Translations under genes and position numbers: made by a program | Origin: Bizionia myxarmorum | Lineage (GTDB): Bacteria; Bacteroidota; Bacteroidia; Flavobacteriales; Flavobacteriaceae | NCBI RefSeq assembly: GCF_008086205.1 | Contig: NZ_VSKK01000001.1 | Coordinates: forward strand, 1,736,001 to 1,800,000 | Direction of reading: 5' to 3' | DNA: 64,000 nucleotides | Notes under the pieces: generated by a model | What the model was told of the DNA's origin: nothing | The model's input: only the letters and a program-made list of their open reading frames with translations | The model's database searches: none | In this document: positions 9,471 to 17,844 of the stretch, in pieces | Layout: every line of letters starts with the position of its first letter | How positions within the stretch are numbered: position 1 is the first letter of the stretch

Positions 9471-10381
9471 TAGGCCTTAATTTGAGATTCTAGGGCTTTT
9501 ATTATGGTTTTAATGTCTGTTTCAAAATCAAACCAAAGTGTTTCTTCATTTCGTTTAAACCAAGTGAGTTGCCGCTTCGCAAAACGTCTACTATTTTTTT
9601 TAATTTCTGAAACAGCAAACTCTAAAGTCCATTCACCAGACAAGTATTTAAAAATTTCTTTATAACCAACCGTATTTAGGGCGTTTAAGGGAGAATTATT
9701 TTTAAGATGTTCAACTTCCTTTACCAAACCTTCGGCCACCATCATATCCACACGCTGGTTGATACGGTTATAAATTTTTTCCCGATCGGCTGTTAAACCA
9801 ATCGTAATGGTTTTAAAAGGTCTTGATATTTTAGATTTTTTTAAAAAAGACGAATAGGGTTTTCCGGTTCCTAAACAAATTTCTAAAGCGCGAATTACGC
9901 GTTTTGGATTATCTATTGCTATGTTTTTGAAACTAGATGGATCTAATTTTTTTAACTGCGTTTGAAGCGCTTGTAAACCTTGGGATTCTAATTGGGCATT
10001 GAGCGTTTCCCGTATAGTTGGATTAACTTTAGGAAAGTCGTCTAGACCTCTAGTTACAGCATCTACATATAAACCCGAGCCACCAACCATAATAATAACA
10101 TCCTTTTCATGAAACAAATTGGTTAATACATCCATAGCATCTTTTTCAAAAGAGCCAACGCTATAATCGTCAAGAATTGATTTATGATGAATAAAATGAT
10201 GTTTCGCTGCCAATAGTTCCTCTGATGTTGGCGCAGCCGTTCCAATTTGCATTTCCTTAAAGAACTGTCGGGAATCTGCCGAAATTATTTCGGTTTCAAA
10301 ATAATTGGCCAATTTAATGCTCAAAGCGGTTTTTCCTATAGCGGTAGGACCAACAATAGAAATAAGAAAATTTTCTGACAT
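9470..10381 (-). CDS. miaA: tRNA dimethylallyltransferase
   Basis: Adds a dimethylallyl group to A37 of tRNAs that read codons beginning with U. With the start at 10381 the protein is 303 residues and begins MSENFLISIVGPTAIGKT, placing the P-loop at about residues 11-18. A longer reading frame to 10453 exists but would add 24 residues overlapping the channel gene and unlike the family. The conserved ISADSRQ (DSRQ) and TAAPT motifs follow, with KRQLTWFKRN near the C terminus. The start lies about 16 bases after the stop of the channel gene, so the two are probably co-transcribed. Confidence 0.95.
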   Translation of the reverse strand: MSENFLISIVGPTAIGKTALSIKLANYFETEIISADSRQFFKEMQIGTAAPTSEELLAAKHHFIHHKSILDDYSVGSFEKDAMDVLTNLFHEKDVIIMVGGSGLYVDAVTRGLDDFPKVNPTIRETLNAQLESQGLQALQTQLKKLDPSSFKNIAIDNPKRVIRALEICLGTGKPYSSFLKKSKISRPFKTITIGLTADREKIYNRINQRVDMMVAEGLVKEVEHLKNNSPLNALNTVGYKEIFKYLSGEWTLEFAVSEIKKNSRRFAKRQLTWFKRNEETLWFDFETDIKTIIKALESQIKA

Positions 10382-10397
10382 CATATAAAAAAGATTT

Positions 10398-11300
10398 CTA
10401 ATCCGAAGATTTGAGATGAAGAGGATGACCGCATTTGTAACAGAATTTCGCATGGTCTTTATGGTTTTGAGCCATGCAAAAAGAACAGGATTGCGAATTT
10501 ACATCCACTTCTCTTGGATGAGGTGATGTGGAGTTAAGTTGCTTAATAGTATAAGGATCTAAATCTTTTTCTTCACGGTAGGCTTTTCGAGTATATTCTG
10601 CCGAAACGATTCCTGTAGGAACAGCAATAATACCATAACCCAAAACCATAATAATAGAAGCTATAAATTGCCCTAAAGGTGTAACGGGCGCTATATCACC
10701 AAAACCAACTGTTGTAAGGGTAACGATACACCAATAAACACTTTTTGGAATATTGCTAAATCCGCTGGCTTCTCCCTCTACCAAATACATGATGGTTCCA
10801 AAAATGGTAGCAGCAATAACAACGGCAAATAGGAAAACAAATATTTTAGCCCGACTTGCCTTTATGGCGGCTGCTAAATGATTGGAAGCTCCTAGAAAAC
10901 GCGCTAATTTCAAAATTCTAAAAACACGTAATAATCTTAATGCACGCAGCGCTACTAGAGCTTGAGTACCAGCAAAAATAAGGGATAAAAATTTTGGTAT
11001 GGTGGATAGTAAATCAATAATACCATAGAAACTAGTGATATACTTCAATGGTTTTTTAACCGTGACTATGCGCAAAATATATTCAATAGAAAAAAGAATG
11101 GTAATAATCCATTCTGAAATATTAAGAAAGGTATGATATCGGACTTGAATACTAACTACGCTTTCTAGCATTACCAGAGTAATACTAGCTAAAATAACTA
11201 TTAATAACGTAACATCAAATAGTTTCCCAGCAGGTGTATCTGCTTCATAAATTATTTCATGAAGTTTTGCTTGCCAACGCTTATAAGGTTTCTCCTTCAT
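10398..11300 (-). CDS. Voltage-gated-type potassium channel with C-terminal zinc ribbon
   Basis: A 300-residue six-transmembrane ion channel subunit. An arginine-rich S4 segment (ALRALRLLRVFRILKLARF, about 117-135) precedes the pore loop with the potassium selectivity filter TVGFGD at residues 197-202. The gating helix S6 follows at about 212-235. The cytoplasmic tail ends in two CxxC pairs (Cys272, Cys275, Cys287, Cys290), a probable zinc ribbon that most characterised Kv-type channels lack. The gene is followed by miaA on the same strand. Potassium selectivity follows from the filter; voltage gating is inferred from S4. Confidence 0.92.
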   Translation of the reverse strand: MKEKPYKRWQAKLHEIIYEADTPAGKLFDVTLLIVILASITLVMLESVVSIQVRYHTFLNISEWIITILFSIEYILRIVTVKKPLKYITSFYGIIDLLSTIPKFLSLIFAGTQALVALRALRLLRVFRILKLARFLGASNHLAAAIKASRAKIFVFLFAVVIAATIFGTIMYLVEGEASGFSNIPKSVYWCIVTLTTVGFGDIAPVTPLGQFIASIIMVLGYGIIAVPTGIVSAEYTRKAYREEKDLDPYTIKQLNSTSPHPREVDVNSQSCSFCMAQNHKDHAKFCYKCGHPLHLKSSD

Positions 11301-11335
11301 ATATATTAAAAATACTAAATGTTATAGTACCACGA

Positions 11336-12703
11336 TTAGTTATCGAATTTTATAATCTTTATTTTTTTATTTTTTCTTAAATAACTTTGAATAATATGCT
11401 GCGCATCGCGGTTATTTTCCATGGGTGTAATAATGGATTGCAATACTTCCATGTTAGTAATTTGATAATTAAGATTAAAAAAACCAAACCCTTTAAATAA
11501 TCCGTGTTCTATTAATACGGCACTGCGTTCATCTATTTCGCGTGCGCGATCAATAATCACCATATTCTGGTTATTATAGGTGTTTTTTTCTATTAATTGT
11601 AAAACTCGTTTATTATAATCTTCTGGTGCTTCTTCTTGAATACAAGCACCTAAACATTGTTTAATATCATAATTAAAGCAACTTGTTTTTGTGGGATATA
11701 AACCTGTTAGTTTCTGACATAATTGAAATTCTTCAACCGCATTAAATAAAAAACTTTTGGCACTTTGTCTATTAGTAAAAGTCGTTATAGGTTTTTTACG
11801 ACCATCTGCTTTTTCAATTATTAAATTAATATAACCATTTTCATCTGTAAATGAATACAAGGCATGCGTGAAAATATTACGACGTAATTTCCGATTAAAA
11901 ATTGGTTTAAGACGCTTTATCTCTTCGCTTTCTTTTAATAAAGCCACTAACTCACTACCGGTGTGTTCATAGGTCACAGCGGCAGCATCCCGTTGTAGTT
12001 TTTTAGATTTAGTTTCGTTGTTGGTAAAGTGTTGGCTAATTCTATTTTTTATATTATTACTTTTTCCAATATAAATAATTTCACCATCGGCATTATGAAT
12101 ATAATAAACACCAGTAGCATGCGGCAATTCTTTAATAATGTTTCTTAAGTTGGTTGCAATTTCTTTTTTAGCTTCTATTTGAATCGTGTCCTTAACAATT
12201 CCTTTTTCCAAATCTTTAGAAAGTAGCATTTTAAAAAGCTTTACCGTTGCCATAGCATCTCCGTTGGCACGATGTCTATCGCTTACAGGGATTCCTAATG
12301 AGCGCGCTAATTTTCCTAAACTATAAGAATCTTGACCAGGAATTAATTTTTTGGATAGCTCTACCGTACACAGTGTTTTTCGCTTAAAAGGAAAACCGAG
12401 ACGGTTGAATTCCGTTTTTAAAATACGATAGTCAAATTGCGAATTATGAGCTACAATAATACAGTCTTCAGTCATTTCAACGATGCGTTTCGCTACCTCG
12501 TAAAATTTAGGTGCTGTTTGAAGCATCTTGCTATTAATACCCGTTAAATTCACTACAAATGGCTGAATATCGCGTTCAGGATTAACCAAACTAATAAATT
12601 GATCCACGACCTTATGGCCATCAAATTTATAAATTGCTATTTCAGTAATACCTTCTTCGTTGTATTTACCGCCAGTGGTTTCTATGTCGAGAATTGCGTA
12701 AAT
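11336..12703 (-). CDS. DEDD 3'-5' exonuclease fused to UvrC-type GIY-YIG nuclease domain; probable ATT start
   Basis: A fusion with a DnaQ-like exonuclease (about residues 1-170) and a GIY-YIG domain resembling the UvrC N terminus (about 195-275), followed by an uncharacterised region with several cysteines (SCFNYDIKQCLGAC). The first ATG/GTG/TTG start in frame is a GTG at 12607, but that would cut off the catalytic DIETTGG motif. The frame stays open upstream to a TAA at 12725-12727 and encodes YAILDIETTGGKYNEEG before the GTG. The only start-like codon there is ATT at 12703, exactly where related proteins begin. I therefore place the start at ATT, giving 455 residues. Exo II (HNSQFDYRIL) and Exo III (HRANGDAMATVKLF) motifs are intact. 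The role is probably in DNA repair. Confidence 0.85.
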   Translation of the reverse strand: MYAILDIETTGGKYNEEGITEIAIYKFDGHKVVDQFISLVNPERDIQPFVVNLTGINSKMLQTAPKFYEVAKRIVEMTEDCIIVAHNSQFDYRILKTEFNRLGFPFKRKTLCTVELSKKLIPGQDSYSLGKLARSLGIPVSDRHRANGDAMATVKLFKMLLSKDLEKGIVKDTIQIEAKKEIATNLRNIIKELPHATGVYYIHNADGEIIYIGKSNNIKNRISQHFTNNETKSKKLQRDAAAVTYEHTGSELVALLKESEEIKRLKPIFNRKLRRNIFTHALYSFTDENGYINLIIEKADGRKKPITTFTNRQSAKSFLFNAVEEFQLCQKLTGLYPTKTSCFNYDIKQCLGACIQEEAPEDYNKRVLQLIEKNTYNNQNMVIIDRAREIDERSAVLIEHGLFKGFGFFNLNYQITNMEVLQSIITPMENNRDAQHIIQSYLRKNKKIKIIKFDN

Positions 12704-12766
12704 AAGTGTGCTATTATTTGATTGTTATTAAGTTGAAATTATACAGATTAAAGTCTTTGGTGACTT

Positions 12767-13423
12767 TTAATAATTTCGTTCGCCAAAGATACTACTTCCT
12801 ACGCGAATCATATTACTTCCGCAGTTTATTGCCAATTCATAATCGCCACTCATACCCATGGAAATAATTTCTAAATGGTTATTAATGGTTTTCAGTTCAT
12901 CAAAAACAGATTTTAATCTATTGAATTCGGCGGTCACTTGAACTTCATCATCCGTAAAAGTTGCCATGCCCATAACACCCGTGATTTTCACGTTTTGGAG
13001 TTGTTTGAAGGCTTCGGATTGCAACATGGTAATAGCATCAGTTTTTGCCATTCCGAATTTTGAATCTTCCTCGGCAATTTTTATTTGAATTAGGCAATCT
13101 ATGACGCGTGATTCTTTTTCAGCCTCTTTATTTATTTCTTTAAGAAGTTTAAAGCTATCTACACCATGTATTAAACTCACAAAGGGCGCCATGTATTTCA
13201 CTTTGTTTCGCTGTACATGCCCTATCATATGCCAAGAAATATCTTTAGGAAGAGACGCGTGCTTATCCACCATTTCTTGGATTTTATTTTCACCAAAAAT
13301 GCGCTGACCCGCATTATAGGCTTCCATAAGATCACTTTCAGGCTTGGTTTTAGAAACTGCCACTAAGGTAACGTTTTCTGGAATTGAAGCTTTTATAGAC
13401 TCTAAATTTTGTTTAATAGACAT
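12767..13423 (-). CDS. YggS-family pyridoxal phosphate homeostasis protein
   Basis: A 218-residue single-domain TIM-barrel PLP-binding protein of the YggS/PROSC family, which buffers free pyridoxal phosphate. The cofactor lysine is in LVAVSKTKP (about residue 25), and GENKIQEM, HMIGHVQRNK and the phosphate-binding SMGMSGDYELAI and NMIRVGSSIFG follow in family order. The adjacent gene upstream (secreted protein, start 14330) ends seven bases before its start, suggesting co-transcription from the DUF1015 gene down to here. Confidence 0.95.
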   Translation of the reverse strand: MSIKQNLESIKASIPENVTLVAVSKTKPESDLMEAYNAGQRIFGENKIQEMVDKHASLPKDISWHMIGHVQRNKVKYMAPFVSLIHGVDSFKLLKEINKEAEKESRVIDCLIQIKIAEEDSKFGMAKTDAITMLQSEAFKQLQNVKITGVMGMATFTDDEVQVTAEFNRLKSVFDELKTINNHLEIISMGMSGDYELAINCGSNMIRVGSSIFGERNY

Positions 13424-13430
13424 GATTTTT

Positions 13431-14330
13431 TTATTTTTCCCAATTAAATTCAGCTTTTACATTATTTGAAAACTCTTGATCTCGAGTGGGGATTGAAAAC
13501 AAATCTTCTTGGTAAATCTCCGGAATGTCAAATATGGAAATAAGACCGTACCGCTGATTTTTGTAATGTATAAAACTGTAATTATCGTAATTTTTGTAAA
13601 TGATATAATCCAAAGCATGTTTTAAATACGCTTTTTTATAAAAAGGTTCAAAAAGCATCCAAGATTTTTCGAAATTCCGCTCTATACCAAAATTTTGATA
13701 TTCTAAAATTGAAAAATCGTTTTGTATTAATGCGAAATTTTTCCCTGTCGGATATATATCTAATTTTCTTGTGAGTGCATATAATTCGGCTAAATTTGAA
13801 AACGCTAAATCTTCAAATACTTTTTTTTGTTGTTCTTTTTGAATAGAATCTACTGTTATTTTTTGGTCTATTTCATAACGCACTTTATTAAACATGCGTG
13901 TTTTATAATTTAAAGCGTTTAATTGATTTAAATCTGCCTGCTTTAAAAAGTTGTTATCTAACCAAATTACATGGTTTTTAAGATACATAGTTTTAAACCA
14001 AACCGCTAATGCCCCAATAGTAATGGCTTCATAATAAATTTTAGTTTCAGGTTCATAAGCTAAATTAAAACCATAATCTCTAACTAAAGTGGTCAATTCT
14101 GTCTTAAAGAATTCCATATCATTTTCTTCAAAACTTCTATTTATTAGCAAATATTTTAAATTGGTTTCATAGCCATAACTTTCTTCGAGTTTTAAAATTT
14201 CGGCTTTAGCCTGCTCATAATTTTCATAAAATAGTGGATAAATAGTATTATGAATGGCCTTGTCGCGTTTATTTTGCGCAACTAACGCAAGTGTGATAAA
14301 ACTAAATAAAAGAAAAAAAATCTGTTTCAT
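13431..14330 (-). CDS. Secreted protein of unknown function
   Basis: A 299-residue protein with a clear signal peptide cleaved before Gln (LALVA|QNKRDK) and no domain I recognise. The mature part is rich in Tyr, Asn and Glu, appears mostly helical, and contains repeated KLEESYGYETNLKYL-like phrases suggestive of a helical-repeat fold, though this is not certain. It overlaps the DUF1015 gene by one base (its ATG begins at the last base of the upstream stop) and sits seven bases before the YggS gene, so the three are probably one operon. The role is unknown. Confidence 0.8.
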   Translation of the reverse strand: MKQIFFLLFSFITLALVAQNKRDKAIHNTIYPLFYENYEQAKAEILKLEESYGYETNLKYLLINRSFEENDMEFFKTELTTLVRDYGFNLAYEPETKIYYEAITIGALAVWFKTMYLKNHVIWLDNNFLKQADLNQLNALNYKTRMFNKVRYEIDQKITVDSIQKEQQKKVFEDLAFSNLAELYALTRKLDIYPTGKNFALIQNDFSILEYQNFGIERNFEKSWMLFEPFYKKAYLKHALDYIIYKNYDNYSFIHYKNQRYGLISIFDIPEIYQEDLFSIPTRDQEFSNNVKAEFNWEK

Positions 14331-15568
14331 TAAAACTCGTAAATGGTTACGCCACTTCGCAATTTAGGTTCTATAAAAGTGGATTTAGGTGGCATTTTAA
14401 AACCATCGTCAGCAATTTGTTTCATTTCTTGAATAGTAACAGGAACCATACCAAAACCAACGGCAAATTTTCCGCTGTCTACATTACTTTTTATGTTGAC
14501 AATATCTTTTTTGCCACTCATGTAAACAATACGATCTTCATTTCGTAAATCTTGAATACCTAAAATGGGTTCTAAAATAGTTTTATATAATATTTGCGCA
14601 TCTAAACCGTCTAAAGACGTTGCCATATCTACAGCTGATTTCCGAAGGTATAATGAATAAAATTCGCCATCCAAATACATGCTAAAATGATGTTTTTGCA
14701 AAGGTTTATAAGGTATTGTTCCGCGATTTTCTATACGATACAGGGTATCCAATTCTATTAAAAAGGCTTCTTTGCTAAATCCATTTAAATCTTTAATCAA
14801 TCGGTTAAATTCATGAATGCGTAAATCAGATTCGGGAATTAAATAACTCATAAAAAAATTATAAGGCTCCGTACTATTGTGATTAGGGTTTGCGGCCTTT
14901 AAATCCTGATACAATAAATAGGCGGATACGGTTCTATGGTGGCCGTCTGCAATATAAATATGAGACATGTTTTTAAATTCCTTCTCAATAGCTTCTAACA
15001 ATTCTGGCTTTTCAACCCGCCATAAGTAATGCGTGTCACGATAGGTTGTGGTGAATTCATATTCCGAACGTTCCTTTTGTTTTTTCGAAATAATTCCTTT
15101 TATAACCGCATTGTCAGGATAGGTTAGGAGCACAGGCTCTGCATTAAAGCCTACTGTTTTTAAATAATCTTTGAAGATAATTTCCCGCTGTTCAATAGTG
15201 TCTTCATGCTTTCTTATCACATCATTTTCATAATCCAAAGCGCTTGTAGCGGCGATAATACCATTAAATTCTTGATTTTCTCTATCTACAATTTTATAAA
15301 CATAATAACTTGGCTTGTCATCTTGAACAAAGATATTTTCCTCTTTAAACTCTAAATACCTGTTTTTAACAAGCGAATAACGTTCAATACCCGTAATTTC
15401 CTTGTCAAAACGGTAGCCTGGATTTACAATATGTAAAAACGAAAACGGATTATCTCTCAAGCGCGATTCTAACTGCTCTTTTGTATAACTTTGGTACGAG
15501 CGCGCCGCCACAAGACTAACTTTATCTCGGGTTGGACGAACTGCTTTAAAAGGAATTATTTTTGCCAT
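14330..15568 (-). CDS. DUF1015 family protein
   Basis: A 412-residue cytoplasmic protein that matches the DUF1015 family over its length: N-terminal AKIIPFKAVRPTRDKVSLVAARSY, central IADGHHRTVSAYLLYQDL near residue 208, and C-terminal GFGMVPVTIQEMKQIADDG and MPPKSTFIEPKLRSG. In other genomes the family often sits beside serine-synthesis genes, but neither serA nor serC is near here. The GHHR motif suggests a nucleotidyl- or phosphotransfer-type active site, which is only an inference. A palindromic repeat lies five bases upstream of the ATG and would be in its 5' untranslated region. Confidence 0.88.
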   Translation of the reverse strand: MAKIIPFKAVRPTRDKVSLVAARSYQSYTKEQLESRLRDNPFSFLHIVNPGYRFDKEITGIERYSLVKNRYLEFKEENIFVQDDKPSYYVYKIVDRENQEFNGIIAATSALDYENDVIRKHEDTIEQREIIFKDYLKTVGFNAEPVLLTYPDNAVIKGIISKKQKERSEYEFTTTYRDTHYLWRVEKPELLEAIEKEFKNMSHIYIADGHHRTVSAYLLYQDLKAANPNHNSTEPYNFFMSYLIPESDLRIHEFNRLIKDLNGFSKEAFLIELDTLYRIENRGTIPYKPLQKHHFSMYLDGEFYSLYLRKSAVDMATSLDGLDAQILYKTILEPILGIQDLRNEDRIVYMSGKKDIVNIKSNVDSGKFAVGFGMVPVTIQEMKQIADDGFKMPPKSTFIEPKLRSGVTIYEF

Positions 15569-15573
15569 GTTTT

Positions 15574-15593
15574 ATTTCTGCGAAAGCAGAAAT
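15574..15593. repeat. Dispersed palindromic repeat, copy 1
   Basis: ATTTCTGC pairs with GCAGAAAT around a GAAA loop, followed by CTCAT. It belongs to a family with copies at 16587, 16706 and 36566. It is placed in the leader of the DUF1015 gene. Confidence 0.75.
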
Positions 15594-15644
15594 CTCATTT
15601 TTAATTATATACTTCAGTGTTCAGTAATTAGAAAAAGACTTAAT

Positions 15645-15686
15645 TTCACTATTCACTATTCACTATTCACTATTCACTATTCACTA
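15645..15686. repeat. Heptanucleotide tandem repeat (TTCACTA)6
   Basis: Six perfect copies of the 7-base unit TTCACTA. On the minus strand the unit reads TAGTGAA, and the TAG stop of the 3-hydroxybutyryl-CoA dehydrogenase gene (15684-15686) lies in the last copy. Shorter look-alike fragments (TTCAGTGTTCAGTAA) occur about 30 bases upstream. Confidence 0.9.
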
Positions 15687-16574
15687 TTTCAAAAACTGCT
15701 TCGCAACCCGTTCTGCTTTTCTGCTTTCTGAATAATCATAAAAACCTTCACCAGATTTAACACCCAGTTTCCCGGCTCTTACCATATTTACTAAAAGTGG
15801 ACAAGGTGCATATTTGGGGTTTTTAAAACCGTCATACATCACATTTAGAATAGATAAACATACATCTAATCCAATAAAATCCGCTAATTGTAATGGGCCC
15901 ATTGGGTGCGCCATACCCAATTTCATAACGGTATCAATTTCTTCAACACCTGCAACGCCATTGTATAACGTTTCAATAGACTCGTTCAGCATCGGCATTA
16001 AAATTCGGTTGGCCACAAAACCAGGATAATCATTCACTTCCGTTGGTGTTTTTCCTAATTTTTTAGAAAGCTCCATAATTGTTTTCGTCACATCATCACT
16101 AGTGCTATAACCACGAATGATTTCAACTAGTTTCATAATCGGCACCGGATTCATAAAGTGCATACCAATAACCTGACTTGGTCTATTGGTAACGGCAGCA
16201 ATTTGTGTAATAGAAATGGATGAGGTGTTAGTCGCTAAAATAGTGTCGGCTGAACAAACGTCATCCAATTGCTTAAAAATCTTCAGTTTTAAATCAATGT
16301 TTTCGGTTGCAGCTTCAACAACTAAACTCACATTTTTAACACCTTCAACCGTATCGGTAAAAGTTATAATATTATTTAAAGTTTCTTGTTTTTGAGCTTC
16401 TGTAATTTTTTCTTTAGAAACCATACGATCTAAATTATTAGAAATGGTATCTACGCCTTTTTTTAATGAGGCTTCACTAATATCTATTAATTGAACTTTA
16501 AATCCACTTTGGGCAAATGTATGTGCAATACCATTTCCCATGGTTCCGGCTCCTATAACTGCTATGTTTTTCAT
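15684..16574 (-). CDS. 3-hydroxybutyryl-CoA dehydrogenase
   Basis: NAD(P)-dependent enzyme interconverting acetoacetyl-CoA and 3-hydroxybutyryl-CoA, used in butyrate, PHB or amino-acid and fatty-acid degradation. The 296-residue length is typical of the single-domain form. The Rossmann motif GAGTMGNGIAHTFAQSG is at residues 7-23, the catalytic His lies in IGMHFMNPVP near 140, and the C-terminal domain contains MAHPMGPLQLADFIGLD. The stop codon falls inside a heptanucleotide tandem repeat. A palindromic repeat lies 12 bases before the ATG. No other fatty-acid degradation gene is adjacent. Confidence 0.94.
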   Translation of the reverse strand: MKNIAVIGAGTMGNGIAHTFAQSGFKVQLIDISEASLKKGVDTISNNLDRMVSKEKITEAQKQETLNNIITFTDTVEGVKNVSLVVEAATENIDLKLKIFKQLDDVCSADTILATNTSSISITQIAAVTNRPSQVIGMHFMNPVPIMKLVEIIRGYSTSDDVTKTIMELSKKLGKTPTEVNDYPGFVANRILMPMLNESIETLYNGVAGVEEIDTVMKLGMAHPMGPLQLADFIGLDVCLSILNVMYDGFKNPKYAPCPLLVNMVRAGKLGVKSGEGFYDYSESRKAERVAKQFLK

Positions 16575-16586
16575 ATATTTATATTT

Positions 16587-16606
16587 ATTCCTGCGAAGGC
16601 AGGAAT
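16587..16606. repeat. Dispersed palindromic repeat, copy 2
   Basis: ATTCCTGC pairs with GCAGGAAT around GAAG, followed by CTTATT. Compared with copy 1 the stem has a compensated T-A to C-G change. It lies in the leader of the 3-hydroxybutyryl-CoA dehydrogenase gene. Confidence 0.75.
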
Positions 16607-16705
16607 CTTATTACTTTTTGTGAAATTTTAAAATTTACTATTTAGTTAAAAGAATAGACTCGAGATAAACAATTCCTGATTTTAGAGACTTATAATTTGA
16701 ACCAT

Positions 16706-16729
16706 GAGATTCCCACTTTCGTGAGAATT
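16706..16729. repeat. Dispersed palindromic repeat, copy 3 (inverted)
   Basis: On the minus strand this reads ATTCTCAC, GAAA, GTGGGAAT, then CTCAT, matching copies 1 and 2 in design with a different but still paired stem and one mismatch. It lies just past the end of the Gfo/Idh gene. Confidence 0.6.
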
Positions 16730-17687
16730 AAAACTGAGCAATAATCATATTGGCTACACGTAAAGCTTCGGTTCCATCATGAAGTGTCACCACTGGTTTT
16801 GTGTTATTGTTTATAGCATCAGCAAATGTTTCCAATTCGTCTAAAATAGCATTGGTTGGTGCTACATTTGGATTATCAAAATAGATTTGTTTTTTCACAC
16901 CTTCCGCATTCTGTAAAACCATATCAAAATCGCCGGGAATTTCTGGTGCATCTTTCATTTTTACAACTTCACATTTCTTCTCTAGAAAGTCGACAGAAAT
17001 ATAAGCATCACGCTGAAAAAATCTAGTTTTACGCATATTTTTAAGTGAAATTCGACTAGCAGTTAAGTTTGCCACACAGCCATTTTCAAATTCAATTCTA
17101 GCATTGGCAATATCGGGTGTATCACTGATAACCGAAACGCCACTGGCAGAAATATGCTTCACTTTCGATTTTACAACACTTAATATAATATCAATATCAT
17201 GAATCATTAAGTCTAAAACCACAGGAACATCTGTACCACGAGGATTGAATTCAGCCAAACGATGGGTTTCAATAAACATGGGATTCTCAATTTGATCTTT
17301 TACAGCGGTAAACGCCGGATTAAAGCGTTCTACATGACCAACTTGACCCCGAATATTATGTTGTGATAAAAGTTCGCGAATTTCTTCAGCTTCTTCAACT
17401 GTATTGGTAATAGGCTTTTCAATAAAAATGTGTTTGCCTTGTGCTATTGCTTTTTTGGCACATTCATAATGCGAAAGGGTAGGCGTTACAATATCTACCA
17501 TATCCACAGCAGCAATAAGCGCTTCAATAGTATTGAAGTATTTATAGCCAAATTCAGCTTCTACTTTTTTAGCATTGGCTTCATCAGCATCATAAAAACC
17601 CACGAGATCATATTTTTTGGATTCACTCAATAACCGTAAATGAATTTTTCCTAAATGGCCTGCACCTAAAACACCCGCTTTTATCAT
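16728..17687 (-). CDS. Gfo/Idh/MocA family NAD(P)-dependent oxidoreductase
   Basis: A 319-residue oxidoreductase probably acting on a sugar or related polyol; the substrate cannot be assigned. The start at 17687 gives MIKAGVLGAGHLGKIHLRLL with the dinucleotide-binding GxGxxG at the very N terminus; a frame extending to 17726 would add 13 unlikely residues. The family EKP motif is present (HIFIEKPITNTVEEAEE, about 91-107), followed by GHVERFNPAF and DLMIHDIDIILS, where the Asp-His pair is the usual catalytic region. It is separated by about 150 bases from the next minus-strand gene and appears monocistronic. Confidence 0.92.
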   Translation of the reverse strand: MIKAGVLGAGHLGKIHLRLLSESKKYDLVGFYDADEANAKKVEAEFGYKYFNTIEALIAAVDMVDIVTPTLSHYECAKKAIAQGKHIFIEKPITNTVEEAEEIRELLSQHNIRGQVGHVERFNPAFTAVKDQIENPMFIETHRLAEFNPRGTDVPVVLDLMIHDIDIILSVVKSKVKHISASGVSVISDTPDIANARIEFENGCVANLTASRISLKNMRKTRFFQRDAYISVDFLEKKCEVVKMKDAPEIPGDFDMVLQNAEGVKKQIYFDNPNVAPTNAILDELETFADAINNNTKPVVTLHDGTEALRVANMIIAQF

Positions 17688-17844
17688 TATTATATCGTTT
17701 TGAACAAAAATAAGGTTTTTCGTCATTTATTTCTGTGAAAATTGACATAAAATATAGGATTCCATAATGTGGAAAATTAAGGCCAATATTAATTTTAACC
17801 CGTGAAATGTTTATGTAATTTTAAACTTTGAAAAACGCCCTATA

